Assembly (NCBI RefSeq): GCF_006715785.1
Contig: NZ_VFNX01000001.1
Location: forward strand, 806,001 to 870,000
DNA from: Streptomyces puniciscabiei
GTDB lineage: Bacteria; Actinomycetota; Actinomycetes; Streptomycetales; Streptomycetaceae
Direction: 5' to 3'
Length of the DNA stretch: 64,000 nucleotides
In this document: positions 50,879-58,824 of the stretch, piece by piece
Layout of the letters: each line of letters starts with the position of its first letter
Numbering within the stretch: position 1 is the stretch's first letter
Translations under genes and position numbers: made by a program
The notes under the pieces: model-generated
Seen by the model: only the letters and a program-made list of their open reading frames with translations
Told to the model about the DNA's origin: nothing
Database searches by the model: none

Positions 50879-51946
50879 TCAGACCTGTCGCCACGCCTCC
50901 AGGGCAAGGCCCGGCTCGGCCTTGCGGCGGGTCAGCAGGAGCACGCCGGTGGACGGGGACAACGTTGCCGCCACGACCCGGTCGTCCTGGTCCGTGGCCA
51001 GGCAGACCCGTGCGTCCACCGGCAGCCGCGGGCCCGACTCGGTCCACCAGGCGCCCGCCGACTCCACTTCGGCGGGGTAGGCGGCGAAGGCGACGCGGCC
51101 GCTCGCCGCGCGCTGGGCGAGCAGGGTGCAGTCGTGGCCGTCGAGCTCGCAGCGGACCGCCGAGACCGGGCCGGAACCGGCACTGGGCAGGAGGACGGCC
51201 GGTTCGCCGCCGGGGCGCCAGGCGCACAGGTCGCCGCCCGTGTCGGTGTAGTAGAGGGTCGTGCTGCCGGGCGAGGTGGCGAGGGCGTGGAGGGTGCCCG
51301 GGCGGACCGGGGTGCGCAGGGTCTGCGTCAGGACCGGCTCGGCACCCGGCTCCTCCTGGCGCCAGTGGAGGATCCCGTCGGACGCGGCCGCGTACAGCTT
51401 GACACGGCCGGACTCCCCCGTGACCGCCGCCGGCCCGTCTTGTACCCCGCTGCCCTTCAGGTCCCGCCAGGCCTCCCAGCCGCCCTTCTCCTTCTGCGCG
51501 AGCAGCCGCACCCCGCCCCGCCCGTCGGGCACGAAGACATGGGCGCGGCCCTGGGCGTCGACGGCGACCGCGGGCGTGCCCGTGCGGTCGCCCTTCTTCA
51601 GCGGGTGGCCGAGCGGCTGCCAGTCCAGGGCCGCGAGGCGCGGGCGGAAGTGGGTGGAGTGGACGAGTCCCGACTCACCCATGCCGGTGGGCCGCCAGGA
51701 GACCAGGTGGGCGTAGCCGTCGTCGCCCTGACCGATCGCGAGGACGGGGTGCAGCTTCTGGTCGCCGCCTACGGTGCGCGGGGCGGTCCAGGGGCCGCCG
51801 GGCTCGCGCTCCGCCCGGCACAGCACGGCGTCGCCCGACAGCTGGTGGACACTGAGCCGGCCGTCGCGGCCGCGCAGAAGCCAGTCGCCGTTCACCGGTT
51901 CACTCCAGCCGCGGGCCGCACCTGCGCCCTCGCCGCCCCTGGTCAC
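50879..51946 (-). CDS. Beta-propeller-like protein of the pgs locus
   Basis: A 355-residue protein. GTG 51946 overlaps the NlpC/P60 stop (GTGA), which fixes the start. Repeated blade-like phrases are visible (GDWLLRGRDGRLSVHQL, GYAHLVSWRPTG, GRAHVFVPDGRGGVRLLAQK, KLYAAASDGILHWRQ, TTLYYTDTGGDLCAWRP, GRVAFAAYPAEV). This pattern suits a 6-7-bladed propeller of the tachylectin/PLL type that often binds sugars or polymers. No signal peptide is seen, so it is probably cytoplasmic unless exported unusually. Function unknown; context links it to surface-polymer synthesis. Confidence 0.7.
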   Translation of the reverse strand: MTRGGEGAGAARGWSEPVNGDWLLRGRDGRLSVHQLSGDAVLCRAEREPGGPWTAPRTVGGDQKLHPVLAIGQGDDGYAHLVSWRPTGMGESGLVHSTHFRPRLAALDWQPLGHPLKKGDRTGTPAVAVDAQGRAHVFVPDGRGGVRLLAQKEKGGWEAWRDLKGSGVQDGPAAVTGESGRVKLYAAASDGILHWRQEEPGAEPVLTQTLRTPVRPGTLHALATSPGSTTLYYTDTGGDLCAWRPGGEPAVLLPSAGSGPVSAVRCELDGHDCTLLAQRAASGRVAFAAYPAEVESAGAWWTESGPRLPVDARVCLATDQDDRVVAATLSPSTGVLLLTRRKAEPGLALEAWRQV

Positions 51947-52995
51947 AGCCGCTTCGCGCTGCGGAACAGCTTGGCGTAGAAACCGTTTCCGTCGAGGCGT
52001 GAGACACCGCCCTGGTCGCCGATCGTGGGGCCGTTCTGCTCCTTGCGGCTGGAGATGAAGACCTTGTGGCCCTCGGTGTCCGGGCCGAGGTAGATCGCCG
52101 AGTGGTCCATGTGGTTGCCGGTGCGGTGGTCCATCTTGAAGAACAGCAGGTCCCCGGGCTGGAGGACGTCGATGTTCTGCGGCCGCACGTACCAGGGGCT
52201 CGGGCCCTGGATCTTGATGATGTCCACGCCCTCCTTGCCGCGGGCCATGCCGTCGGCGGTGCGCGGCAGCCCGTCGCCGTGGTCGTTGTCCGACATCAGC
52301 GGGTAGCGGGCCCGGTAGCCGTAGACCAGGCGCAGATAGCCGGAGCAGTCCACGGCGCGCAGGCGGTCCTGCTGCGGATACTTGGTGACGCCGTCCCGGA
52401 AGGTGTACGGGATGCCCAGGTAGTCGTAGAAATCGGTCTGTTCGTAGCGGTCGACGCCGTCGGCCTTCAGGGGGCCGTAGGTGGCGTGCCCCGCGTACTG
52501 GATGCCCTGGTCGTCCTTCTTGGCCGGCGCGCCCACGATGTACTGGAAGGCGAACGCGAAGACGTCGTCCTCCTCGCTGCCGTAGTACTGCTTGAACCAG
52601 TCCTTGAACCACTGCTGCTTCTCGGAACCCTTGGTCCAGGTCTCCGGCATCAGGCGGACCCAGTCGTCGGTGACCACCTTGGTGGTGGTGTTGGCGGGTT
52701 CGCTGAAGGTGCGGGTCGGGCCCTTGAGGGTGGCGGTGCGGGCGCCGTCCGTGAAGGTGGCGATGACCGCGCCCTTGCCGTCGCGCAGCACCGAGCGCGC
52801 CGGGTTGTTCAGCCGTTCCCAGGTCTGCTTGCCGGTCGCCCCGCCCGAGCCGTGCAGGTTCTCGGTGATGGTCTGGGCGGCCGGGAGCTTCGCCTTCTCG
52901 TCCTGGCGCAGTGCGTAGGTGAAGTAGGCGCTGCCCGCGAGCAGCGCCAGGACCGTCACCGTGTGGACGACGGGGCGGCCTTTGCGCTTCGGCAT
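51943..52995 (-). CDS. NlpC/P60 (C40) family hydrolase, membrane-anchored
   Basis: A 350-residue exported protein from ATG 52995. A signal anchor lies at residues ~8-28 (VVHTVTVLALLAGSAYFTYA). The NlpC/P60 domain has the nucleophile in DCSGYLRLVYG (Cys217) and the base in HMDHSAIYLG (His298). The N-terminal ~190 residues are unassigned. The family cleaves gamma-D-glutamyl bonds in peptidoglycan, and in Bacillus the PGA depolymerase PgdS belongs to it. Its place 36 bases after pgsC suggests trimming, release or anchoring of the polymer. Confidence 0.85.
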   Translation of the reverse strand: MPKRKGRPVVHTVTVLALLAGSAYFTYALRQDEKAKLPAAQTITENLHGSGGATGKQTWERLNNPARSVLRDGKGAVIATFTDGARTATLKGPTRTFSEPANTTTKVVTDDWVRLMPETWTKGSEKQQWFKDWFKQYYGSEEDDVFAFAFQYIVGAPAKKDDQGIQYAGHATYGPLKADGVDRYEQTDFYDYLGIPYTFRDGVTKYPQQDRLRAVDCSGYLRLVYGYRARYPLMSDNDHGDGLPRTADGMARGKEGVDIIKIQGPSPWYVRPQNIDVLQPGDLLFFKMDHRTGNHMDHSAIYLGPDTEGHKVFISSRKEQNGPTIGDQGGVSRLDGNGFYAKLFRSAKRL

Positions 52996-53031
52996 GGTGG
53001 GGGCTCCAGGAATGCGTCGGGTAGGGGCGGT

Positions 53032-53514
53032 TCAGGCGGACGGCATGGCGCCCAGGAGGATGCCGGCTGTCAGCACCACATAGGTGGCGAGGGTGACCGT
53101 GCCCACGGACAGCAGGGTCGCGCCCTTGGGCTGGCGCACCAGCTGGTAGCCGACCAGGCCCGGGACGATGAAGCCGAGCGTCTGGTTGGCGTACAGCAGC
53201 GGGAACTCCATCTGCAGCACGATGATCACGGTGGCCTGGATCAGCACACCGCTGAGCACCACGGCCGCGAAGAGCCGCTTGCCGTACAGGATCACGAACT
53301 TCTGCATGAGCAGCGTGGCGAGGTACGTCAGCACGGTCACGCCGACGACGAGCGCGGCGCGCTGGAGGTCCTCGATGAGCGTGAGCGCGAGCCAGCCCGG
53401 AGTGATCATGCCGCCCGGCGACAGGTTGGTCGTCAGGTAGCACATGAGCGAGAACATCAGGCCCAGGCCGATGCCGATCGCGGCGATCTCGGGGGTGAGG
53501 ACGGAGGGGATCAA
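53032..53514 (-). CDS. pgsC: Poly-gamma-glutamate synthesis protein PgsC/CapC
   Basis: A 160-residue membrane protein. I place the start at TTG 53514 (LIPSVLTPEIAAIG): it overlaps the pgsB stop (TTGA) and has AGGAG seven bases upstream, whereas longer frames do not. About four to five helices are visible with the family phrases GMITPGWLALTLI, QKFVILYGKRLF and TLGFIVPGLVGYQLVRQ. PgsC partners PgsB in the membrane synthase that ligates glutamate through the gamma-carboxyl. The pairing is the strongest evidence for polymer synthesis here. Confidence 0.88.
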   Translation of the reverse strand: MIPSVLTPEIAAIGIGLGLMFSLMCYLTTNLSPGGMITPGWLALTLIEDLQRAALVVGVTVLTYLATLLMQKFVILYGKRLFAAVVLSGVLIQATVIIVLQMEFPLLYANQTLGFIVPGLVGYQLVRQPKGATLLSVGTVTLATYVVLTAGILLGAMPSA

Positions 53515-55058
53515 CGCTGTTCTCCTGGGCTGTGCCACTGCTGGCTGTCGTCGGCGGAAGGCTGGGGCGGGCGGCTGGGCTCGAACAGCCCGCGGGACGG
53601 GGCCTGTTCGGCCGCCCGGCCGCTGTCGGCGGGCGCCTGCGGCAGGGCGGGGACGGGCGGGCCGCCGTGCTCCGGCCGCGGTTCGGTCCAGGTGTCGTAC
53701 CCGTACGGCTGCTGCTGTTGCTGGGGCGCGTAGCGCGCCTCGTACGCCTCCGGATAGTGCTGGTACGGGTCGATGCGGGGCGCGTACAGCTGCATGGTCT
53801 CCGAGGAGTCGAACGCGGCGGGTGCCGGCTCGGTCCGGCCGGCCGGGGCCGTGGCGGCCACCGGTTCGTCGGCGCTCTCGTCCGGCGGCAGTTCGGCGAG
53901 GTGCTCCAGCAGGATCTCGCCCTGGCCGTGGATGTTGCCGATCGCGACCATCGACGAGTCCGGGCCGAGCATGTCCAGCATCCGGCCCATGAACTCCTCG
54001 GGGTCGCGCTTGTCGCCGCCGAGGTCGACGGCGCGCGAGCGGAACTCGGCCGGGATGGCGTCGATGGCGGACTTGGCCGGGTGGCCGATGACGAAGACGC
54101 GCTCGGGGTCGAGGTCGGGGATGATCTCGCCCATCTGACCGTTGCGTTCGACGCGGTCGGGGCGGCAGTTGATGACCACGTTGAGCGGGCGGTGGATGGC
54201 GCCGAGGTCGAGCAGCTGGTTGATGTTCATCAGCGTCGACTCGGGGTCGTTGGCGGCGAACACGTTGGCGAAGCGCAGCTTCTTGCCCTCGTGCGTCAGA
54301 TAGCGCTCGACGGAGAGGACACCGGGGTCCGGCGGGGCGTCGTACATGCCCTTCAGGGCCGTCTCCCGGTCCACGCCGAGGAGTTCGGCGACGGTGAGGG
54401 CGATGGCCACGTTCTCCTTGAAGGTGAACCAGCTGAAGCCGCGCAGCTCCTCGTCGGTCACCGTCTCCGGGTCGGCGTAGATCAGCTTGCAGTTCCGGGC
54501 GTCCGCCTCCTCCTGGAGGATGGGGAAGCGGTCCTTCTCGGCGGTGACGCAGATGCCGTCCTCGGGCATCGAGCGGGACAGCGAGCGGGCCACGTCGTCC
54601 AGGGTGGGGCCCATCTCGGCGAGGTGGTCCTCACGGACGTTGCACAGCACGCCGATGGTGGAGCGGATCAGCTTGGACTGGTTGATCTCCTGCAGGGCCG
54701 GCATGACGGCCATGCACTCGATGACCAGCGCGTCCGGCTGGTACGCGGCGGCGCGCCGCACGATGCCGATCTGCTCGACCACGTTGGCGATGCCGAACTT
54801 GCGGTAGACCGGCTCCTCGGTGGCGTCCGGATGGATGAACCGGGCGGCGGTGCCGGTGGTCTTGGCGACGGTGACCAGTCCGCCGCCGCGCAGGGCGCCC
54901 GCGCACAGCCGGGTGATGGAGGACTTGCCGCGGATGCCGTTGACCAGGACGCGGGTGGGGATGTGGTCCAGGTTGGTGAAGTGCCGCCGCTGCTCGACGA
55001 CGCCCGCGGCGAGCAGTATCGCGCAACAGACCAGCAGCACGGTGTAGAGGAAGAGCAC
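53511..55058 (-). CDS. pgsB: Poly-gamma-glutamate synthase PgsB/CapB (Mur-ligase-like)
   Basis: A 515-residue protein from GTG 55058. One N-terminal membrane helix (1-20) precedes a Mur-ligase-type ATPase: P-loop NGIRGKSSITR (41-47), the acidic motif VIECMAVMPALQEINQ and the downstream NCRPDRVERNGQM. These are diagnostic for PgsB/CapB amide ligases that extend poly-gamma-glutamate. Compared with Bacillus PgsB (~390 residues), about 120 residues are added at the C-terminus, rich in Pro, Gln and Tyr (YAPQQQQQPYGYD). That tail is not needed for catalysis and may mediate assembly. Confidence 0.9.
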   Translation of the reverse strand: MLFLYTVLLVCCAILLAAGVVEQRRHFTNLDHIPTRVLVNGIRGKSSITRLCAGALRGGGLVTVAKTTGTAARFIHPDATEEPVYRKFGIANVVEQIGIVRRAAAYQPDALVIECMAVMPALQEINQSKLIRSTIGVLCNVREDHLAEMGPTLDDVARSLSRSMPEDGICVTAEKDRFPILQEEADARNCKLIYADPETVTDEELRGFSWFTFKENVAIALTVAELLGVDRETALKGMYDAPPDPGVLSVERYLTHEGKKLRFANVFAANDPESTLMNINQLLDLGAIHRPLNVVINCRPDRVERNGQMGEIIPDLDPERVFVIGHPAKSAIDAIPAEFRSRAVDLGGDKRDPEEFMGRMLDMLGPDSSMVAIGNIHGQGEILLEHLAELPPDESADEPVAATAPAGRTEPAPAAFDSSETMQLYAPRIDPYQHYPEAYEARYAPQQQQQPYGYDTWTEPRPEHGGPPVPALPQAPADSGRAAEQAPSRGLFEPSRPPQPSADDSQQWHSPGEQR

Positions 55059-55062
55059 GGGT

Positions 55063-55086
55063 GATCAGTTCCTTGATCAGTTCCTT
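55063..55086. repeat. 12-bp tandem duplication at the pgsB translation start
   Basis: GATCAGTTCCTT occurs twice in direct tandem (55063-55074 and 55075-55086). On the coding strand this duplicates AAGGAACTGATC: one copy ends the sensor gene and the other supplies the pgsB ribosome-binding site. Confidence 0.85.
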
Positions 55087-57353
55087 GTGTACTGCTGGGG
55101 CGGGTTCTGCCGCGGTGCCGGGGGCTGGGGCGGCGGGGTGTGGCGGGGCTGCTGCCGGCGCTGGTCCTGCAGCTGCTGCCGGATGAGTTCCAGGGAGCGG
55201 GTGACGGCGCCGACCTCGTCGTGGTGCTGCGGGTAGAGCACGCTCTTGCGGTCGCCCGCGGCCAGCGCCTCGGCCCGGTCGGCGAGGGTGCGCAGCGGCC
55301 GGGCCACCACGATGTGCAGCCAGCCCAGGCAGGCGACGGCCGCGGCGGCGCCGAGCAGACCGGCGAGGACGGTGCGGTTCTGGGTGTCGTACTCCGGGAG
55401 CGCGAGCCGGTCGACGGGCTCCCAGCTGACGACGCTGAAGTGGAGGGACTCGGCCGAACCGCCGCCGGAGAACGGCGAGGCGGCGGCGATCCGCAGCCCG
55501 TTGTCCCGGTACAGCACCCCGTTGGACCGCGGTTTCTTGCCGAGCCGCTGGGCGCTGGCCGCGACCAGGTCCTGGAGGTGCTGGTCGGGCAGCGACTGAA
55601 AGGCGAGGAAGCCGGTGTTGCCGGCGATGACCTTGTGCCGCTCGTCCACGAGCCGGACCACGCCGAGGCCGGGCCGGCTCAGCAGGGCGTTGAGGAACTC
55701 CACGCGGAACTCGCCGACCAGCTGGGCCCCGTTCCGGCCGGGTATCTCGGCGGCGGCGACGACCACCGGCTCCTTGCCGCCCTGGCCCAGCAGGCGCAGG
55801 GGCCTGCCGGACACCCGGTTCCGCTGAATCACCTTGGGCTTCTTGCCCTCGCGGACCTGGATCGCGCCGTGGGAGTCGACGACGTAGAGGGAGCGGTAGC
55901 GCTTGTTCTCGTTGTAGGTGCGCTCCAGGACCGTCTCCATGGCCTCGGGTGAGGTCTTGTCGCCGATCAGGGAGGCGACCGACTGCAGGTCGGCGTCGCC
56001 CTCGTTGAGCGCGCGGCGCACCCGGTCGCTGAGCGTATGGGTGCGTTCGCGCTGGTCGTTGACGAGCTGCCGGGGTATCTCGGCCGCGTTGTCGGCCCGG
56101 TTGACCAGCAGCATCAGCGGTGCGGCCCAGGCCAGCAGCAGCACGGCGCAGACCGCGAGGAAGGCGCTGGCGCCCACCTTGCGCAGCCCCTGGGGGCGTT
56201 CGGGCCGCCCGGTGGCCTCGGCGCTCTCTCCGAGCAGCTGCCGGCGCAGCCGTTCCAGGGCGCCGCCGATGCGGTGCGCCTCGCCGTAGCCGGGGACGGT
56301 GACGGGCCGGGTCAGGTCGCCGCGGGTGAGCCGGCGCGACTCCAGGAACAGCCGGATGAGCGGACGCTGCACGGTGCCCAGCAGCACCCCCACGGCAAGG
56401 GCGCCGACGAGCAGCAGGGCGGCGCCCGCCGCCAGTCCGAACACCGGGGACTTCGTCCCGCCGGAGTGCTCGGTCACCTTGACCATGGCGACGACGGAGA
56501 GGCCGAGCCCGCCGGCGGTGGTGGTCTCGCCGGGGTCGGCTGCGGCGAGCGTGGCGTATCCGGCGACGGACCGGTCGCCCTGCAGCTTGCCGCCGAGAAG
56601 GCTGCCGCTGACGCCCTGGTAGCCGCCGCTGCCCGGTTCCTTGCTGCTGCGCGGATCCTGCTGTGCGCGGCGGGCGGCCTGCTGGGCGAAGGCCTTCAGC
56701 TGCGTGCGGGAGGCCGTGATGTCCTTGCGGTCGACGCTGTTGCGCGCGGACTCCGGTTCGGCGATGCCGTCGCTGCTGAGGATCGTGCCGCCGGAGTCGA
56801 CCACGGCGATGGAGCGGAAGTGGCCGAGGCTGATGCCGGGGAACTTCAGGTTCCGGGAGGCCACGAGCAGCAGCTGCGGCTTGCCCGGCCAGGTCAGCAG
56901 CCCGAAGGACAGCAGGCGTACCTCGCCGTTCTTCTGCCGGACCATGCGCGGGACCAGTCCGTCCTGGCCGCTGAGCGAGGACAGGTCCACGGAGGTCAGC
57001 GGCACCGTCTCACCGCGGGCCGCGACCAGTTTGCCGGTGCGCACCTCCACGACGGCGGTGCCCATCCACTTCTCGTAGGTGCTGCCGAGCTTGTCGAGGA
57101 CGGCATCGCCGGAGACCGGCTGCCCGGCGCTGAACAGCGCGGCGGAGCGGGTGACGTCCTTGACGGACTCGTCGATGGAGGCGCGCAGCGCGATGGCGCC
57201 GTCCTCCGCGAAGTGCTGCTGGGACGTCAGCACCGCCCGCGGCACGCCGGAGCCGTCGACACGGCCCAGTACCAGCGCCGTGATGCTGGACAGCGTCAGC
57301 AGCAGCGCCGAGAGGACCGCGATCGGCGGGCGGATGCCTCCGATGAGCGACAT
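55077..57353 (-). CDS. Membrane protein with two tandem sensor-HAMP modules and no output domain
   Basis: A 758-residue protein with ATG 57353 (MSLIGGIRPPIAVL). Two similar halves are visible: helix, extracytoplasmic sensor-like region, helix, HAMP linker. The first HAMP follows GLAAGAALLLVGALAVGVLL (…RRLTRGDLTRPVTVPGYGE). The second follows LLGAAAAVACLGWLHIVV (…RPLRTLADRAEALAAGDR). The extracellular parts resemble dCache-type domains (SLYVVDSHGAIQVREGKK). No histidine kinase, cyclase or phosphatase follows; the C-terminus is a Gln/Pro-rich tail. It lies between pgsA and pgsB, 18 bases from pgsB, so it may regulate or scaffold the synthase. Confidence 0.85.
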   Translation of the reverse strand: MSLIGGIRPPIAVLSALLLTLSSITALVLGRVDGSGVPRAVLTSQQHFAEDGAIALRASIDESVKDVTRSAALFSAGQPVSGDAVLDKLGSTYEKWMGTAVVEVRTGKLVAARGETVPLTSVDLSSLSGQDGLVPRMVRQKNGEVRLLSFGLLTWPGKPQLLLVASRNLKFPGISLGHFRSIAVVDSGGTILSSDGIAEPESARNSVDRKDITASRTQLKAFAQQAARRAQQDPRSSKEPGSGGYQGVSGSLLGGKLQGDRSVAGYATLAAADPGETTTAGGLGLSVVAMVKVTEHSGGTKSPVFGLAAGAALLLVGALAVGVLLGTVQRPLIRLFLESRRLTRGDLTRPVTVPGYGEAHRIGGALERLRRQLLGESAEATGRPERPQGLRKVGASAFLAVCAVLLLAWAAPLMLLVNRADNAAEIPRQLVNDQRERTHTLSDRVRRALNEGDADLQSVASLIGDKTSPEAMETVLERTYNENKRYRSLYVVDSHGAIQVREGKKPKVIQRNRVSGRPLRLLGQGGKEPVVVAAAEIPGRNGAQLVGEFRVEFLNALLSRPGLGVVRLVDERHKVIAGNTGFLAFQSLPDQHLQDLVAASAQRLGKKPRSNGVLYRDNGLRIAAASPFSGGGSAESLHFSVVSWEPVDRLALPEYDTQNRTVLAGLLGAAAAVACLGWLHIVVARPLRTLADRAEALAAGDRKSVLYPQHHDEVGAVTRSLELIRQQLQDQRRQQPRHTPPPQPPAPRQNPPQQYTRN

Positions 57354-57583
57354 GTCGGCTCGACGGCGGGCTCGGTGCTGCCGCGCCGGGGGCGGTGACG
57401 CCACAGATGGGTCCTCTCGTGCATGCGGGTTCCGGGCGTGCCGACAGTAAGAGCCCGCCCGGAAACCTCAGACAGACAAGAGCGGCGTTAAGTTGCAGTA
57501 AGCCCCACGTGATCTGCGCAACATCGAGCAACCGTCGGACAAGGTCGGACAAATACCCTGCCCATGGGGGGCATTTCGGGTAT
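57354..57583. other. 230-base gap between pgsA and the sensor gene
   Basis: This interval splits the pgs group and probably holds a promoter for the sensor-pgsB-pgsC part. It contains a direct repeat GTCGGACAAG/GTCGGACAAA at about 57534-57553, which read on the minus strand gives two TTGTCCGAC boxes 10 bases apart. No gene is visible. Confidence 0.45.
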
Positions 57584-58804
57584 CTACTCGGGCAGGGGCA
57601 TGAGCGGCTTCAGCCCGTCCTGGGCCGCGCCGCGGTTCAGCAGGGTGCCCTCGGTGCGCTCGAAGGCCAGCCGCAGCCGGGCCCGCTGGGCCTCGGTGAG
57701 GCCGTGGCCGTCACGGAGCGCGGCCGGCACGTCCAGCAGGCGGTAGTCCCGTACGTCGTCGTTCGTGTAGTCGGCGGTTCCGCCGTCCCGGACGTTCACG
57801 GTGTCCGGCGGGATGGTCAGCAGCGTCGGCTCGAAGCGCGGCTGGACGTCCCAGTGGCCCTTGCCGCGCTCGGTGAAGGTGAACCAGGCGATCACGCCCT
57901 CCTCGGTCAGGCCCGTGGGCTGCTCGTGCCGGGCGATCTGGTTGCCGAGGCCGTAGGAGATCCAGGTCCCGTCGACCTTCTCCATCGGCTCCACGACGTG
58001 CGCGTGATGGCCGATGACCAGGTTGACGCCGGTGTTCCGGGCGATCTGCCGGGCGAAGGAGAGCTGCCCGGCCGACGGCTCCGGATGGTGCTCACGGCCC
58101 CAGTGCAGGGACAGGATCACCACCTCGGCACCGGCCTCGCGGGCCCGTCGCTCGGCCGCCCTGATCCGGCCGAGGTCCTGCTGGTTGGCCAGCCACGGCT
58201 TGTCCTTCGGGAGCTTGTGCGGCTCGTTGAAGCCGTAGGCGAAGGAGATCTGCGCGACCTTGACGCCCTTGACGTCCATGATCAGCGGGGTGCCGGCCTC
58301 TTTCTCGGTGCGGGCGGAACCGGTGTGCTTCAGCCCGGCGGCGTCCAGTGCGTCCAGGGTGCGCTTCACGCCCTCGTAGCCGTGGTCGAGGGTGTGGTTG
58401 GAGGCGGTGGAACAGGTGTCGTAACCGATGTCCTTGATGGTCTTCGCCTCCTGCGGCGGCACCTGGAAGTCCGGGAAGCCCTCGAAGGGCCCCCGGGCCG
58501 GGCCCATCACCGGCTCGAAGTGGCAGATCGCCAGGTCGGCCTTGCTGATGAGCGGCTCGATGCCGGCCATCATCGGCCCGAAGTCCATTCCGTCCACGCC
58601 CTTGCCGGTGCGCCCCGCGTCCTTGCGCGCCTGGTCGACCAGTTCGGGGTGCATGAGGATGTCCCCGGCGGCCGCGACGGTGAAGGAGCGCCCGCCCCCC
58701 TGGGCTCCGGCGTCGTCGGAGAGGAGCCCGCAGCCGGAGACGGCGGCGAGGAGGGAGAGCGGGGGCAGCAGGGACAGCAGGGTCCGGCCGAGGCGTCTGT
58801 TCAC
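57584..58804 (-). CDS. pgsA: CapA/PgsA family poly-gamma-glutamate synthesis lipoprotein
   Basis: A 406-residue protein. GTG 58804 (VNRRLGRTLLSLL) gives a clean lipoprotein signal with lipobox VSGC (Cys25); a longer GTG 58834 start is possible. The CapA metallophosphatase-like fold is recognisable: FTVAAAGDILMHPELV, CHFEPVMGPA, SNHTLDHGYEGV, VILSLHWGREHHPEP and VIGHHAHVVEPME, supplying the Asp/His/Asn metal ligands. PgsA/CapA is needed for PGA synthesis or export in Bacillus. It diverges from 58825-59835 with just 20 bases between starts. Confidence 0.9.
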   Translation of the reverse strand: MNRRLGRTLLSLLPPLSLLAAVSGCGLLSDDAGAQGGGRSFTVAAAGDILMHPELVDQARKDAGRTGKGVDGMDFGPMMAGIEPLISKADLAICHFEPVMGPARGPFEGFPDFQVPPQEAKTIKDIGYDTCSTASNHTLDHGYEGVKRTLDALDAAGLKHTGSARTEKEAGTPLIMDVKGVKVAQISFAYGFNEPHKLPKDKPWLANQQDLGRIRAAERRAREAGAEVVILSLHWGREHHPEPSAGQLSFARQIARNTGVNLVIGHHAHVVEPMEKVDGTWISYGLGNQIARHEQPTGLTEEGVIAWFTFTERGKGHWDVQPRFEPTLLTIPPDTVNVRDGGTADYTNDDVRDYRLLDVPAALRDGHGLTEAQRARLRLAFERTEGTLLNRGAAQDGLKPLMPLPE

Positions 58805-58824
58805 CGGGATATCTTGATACAACC

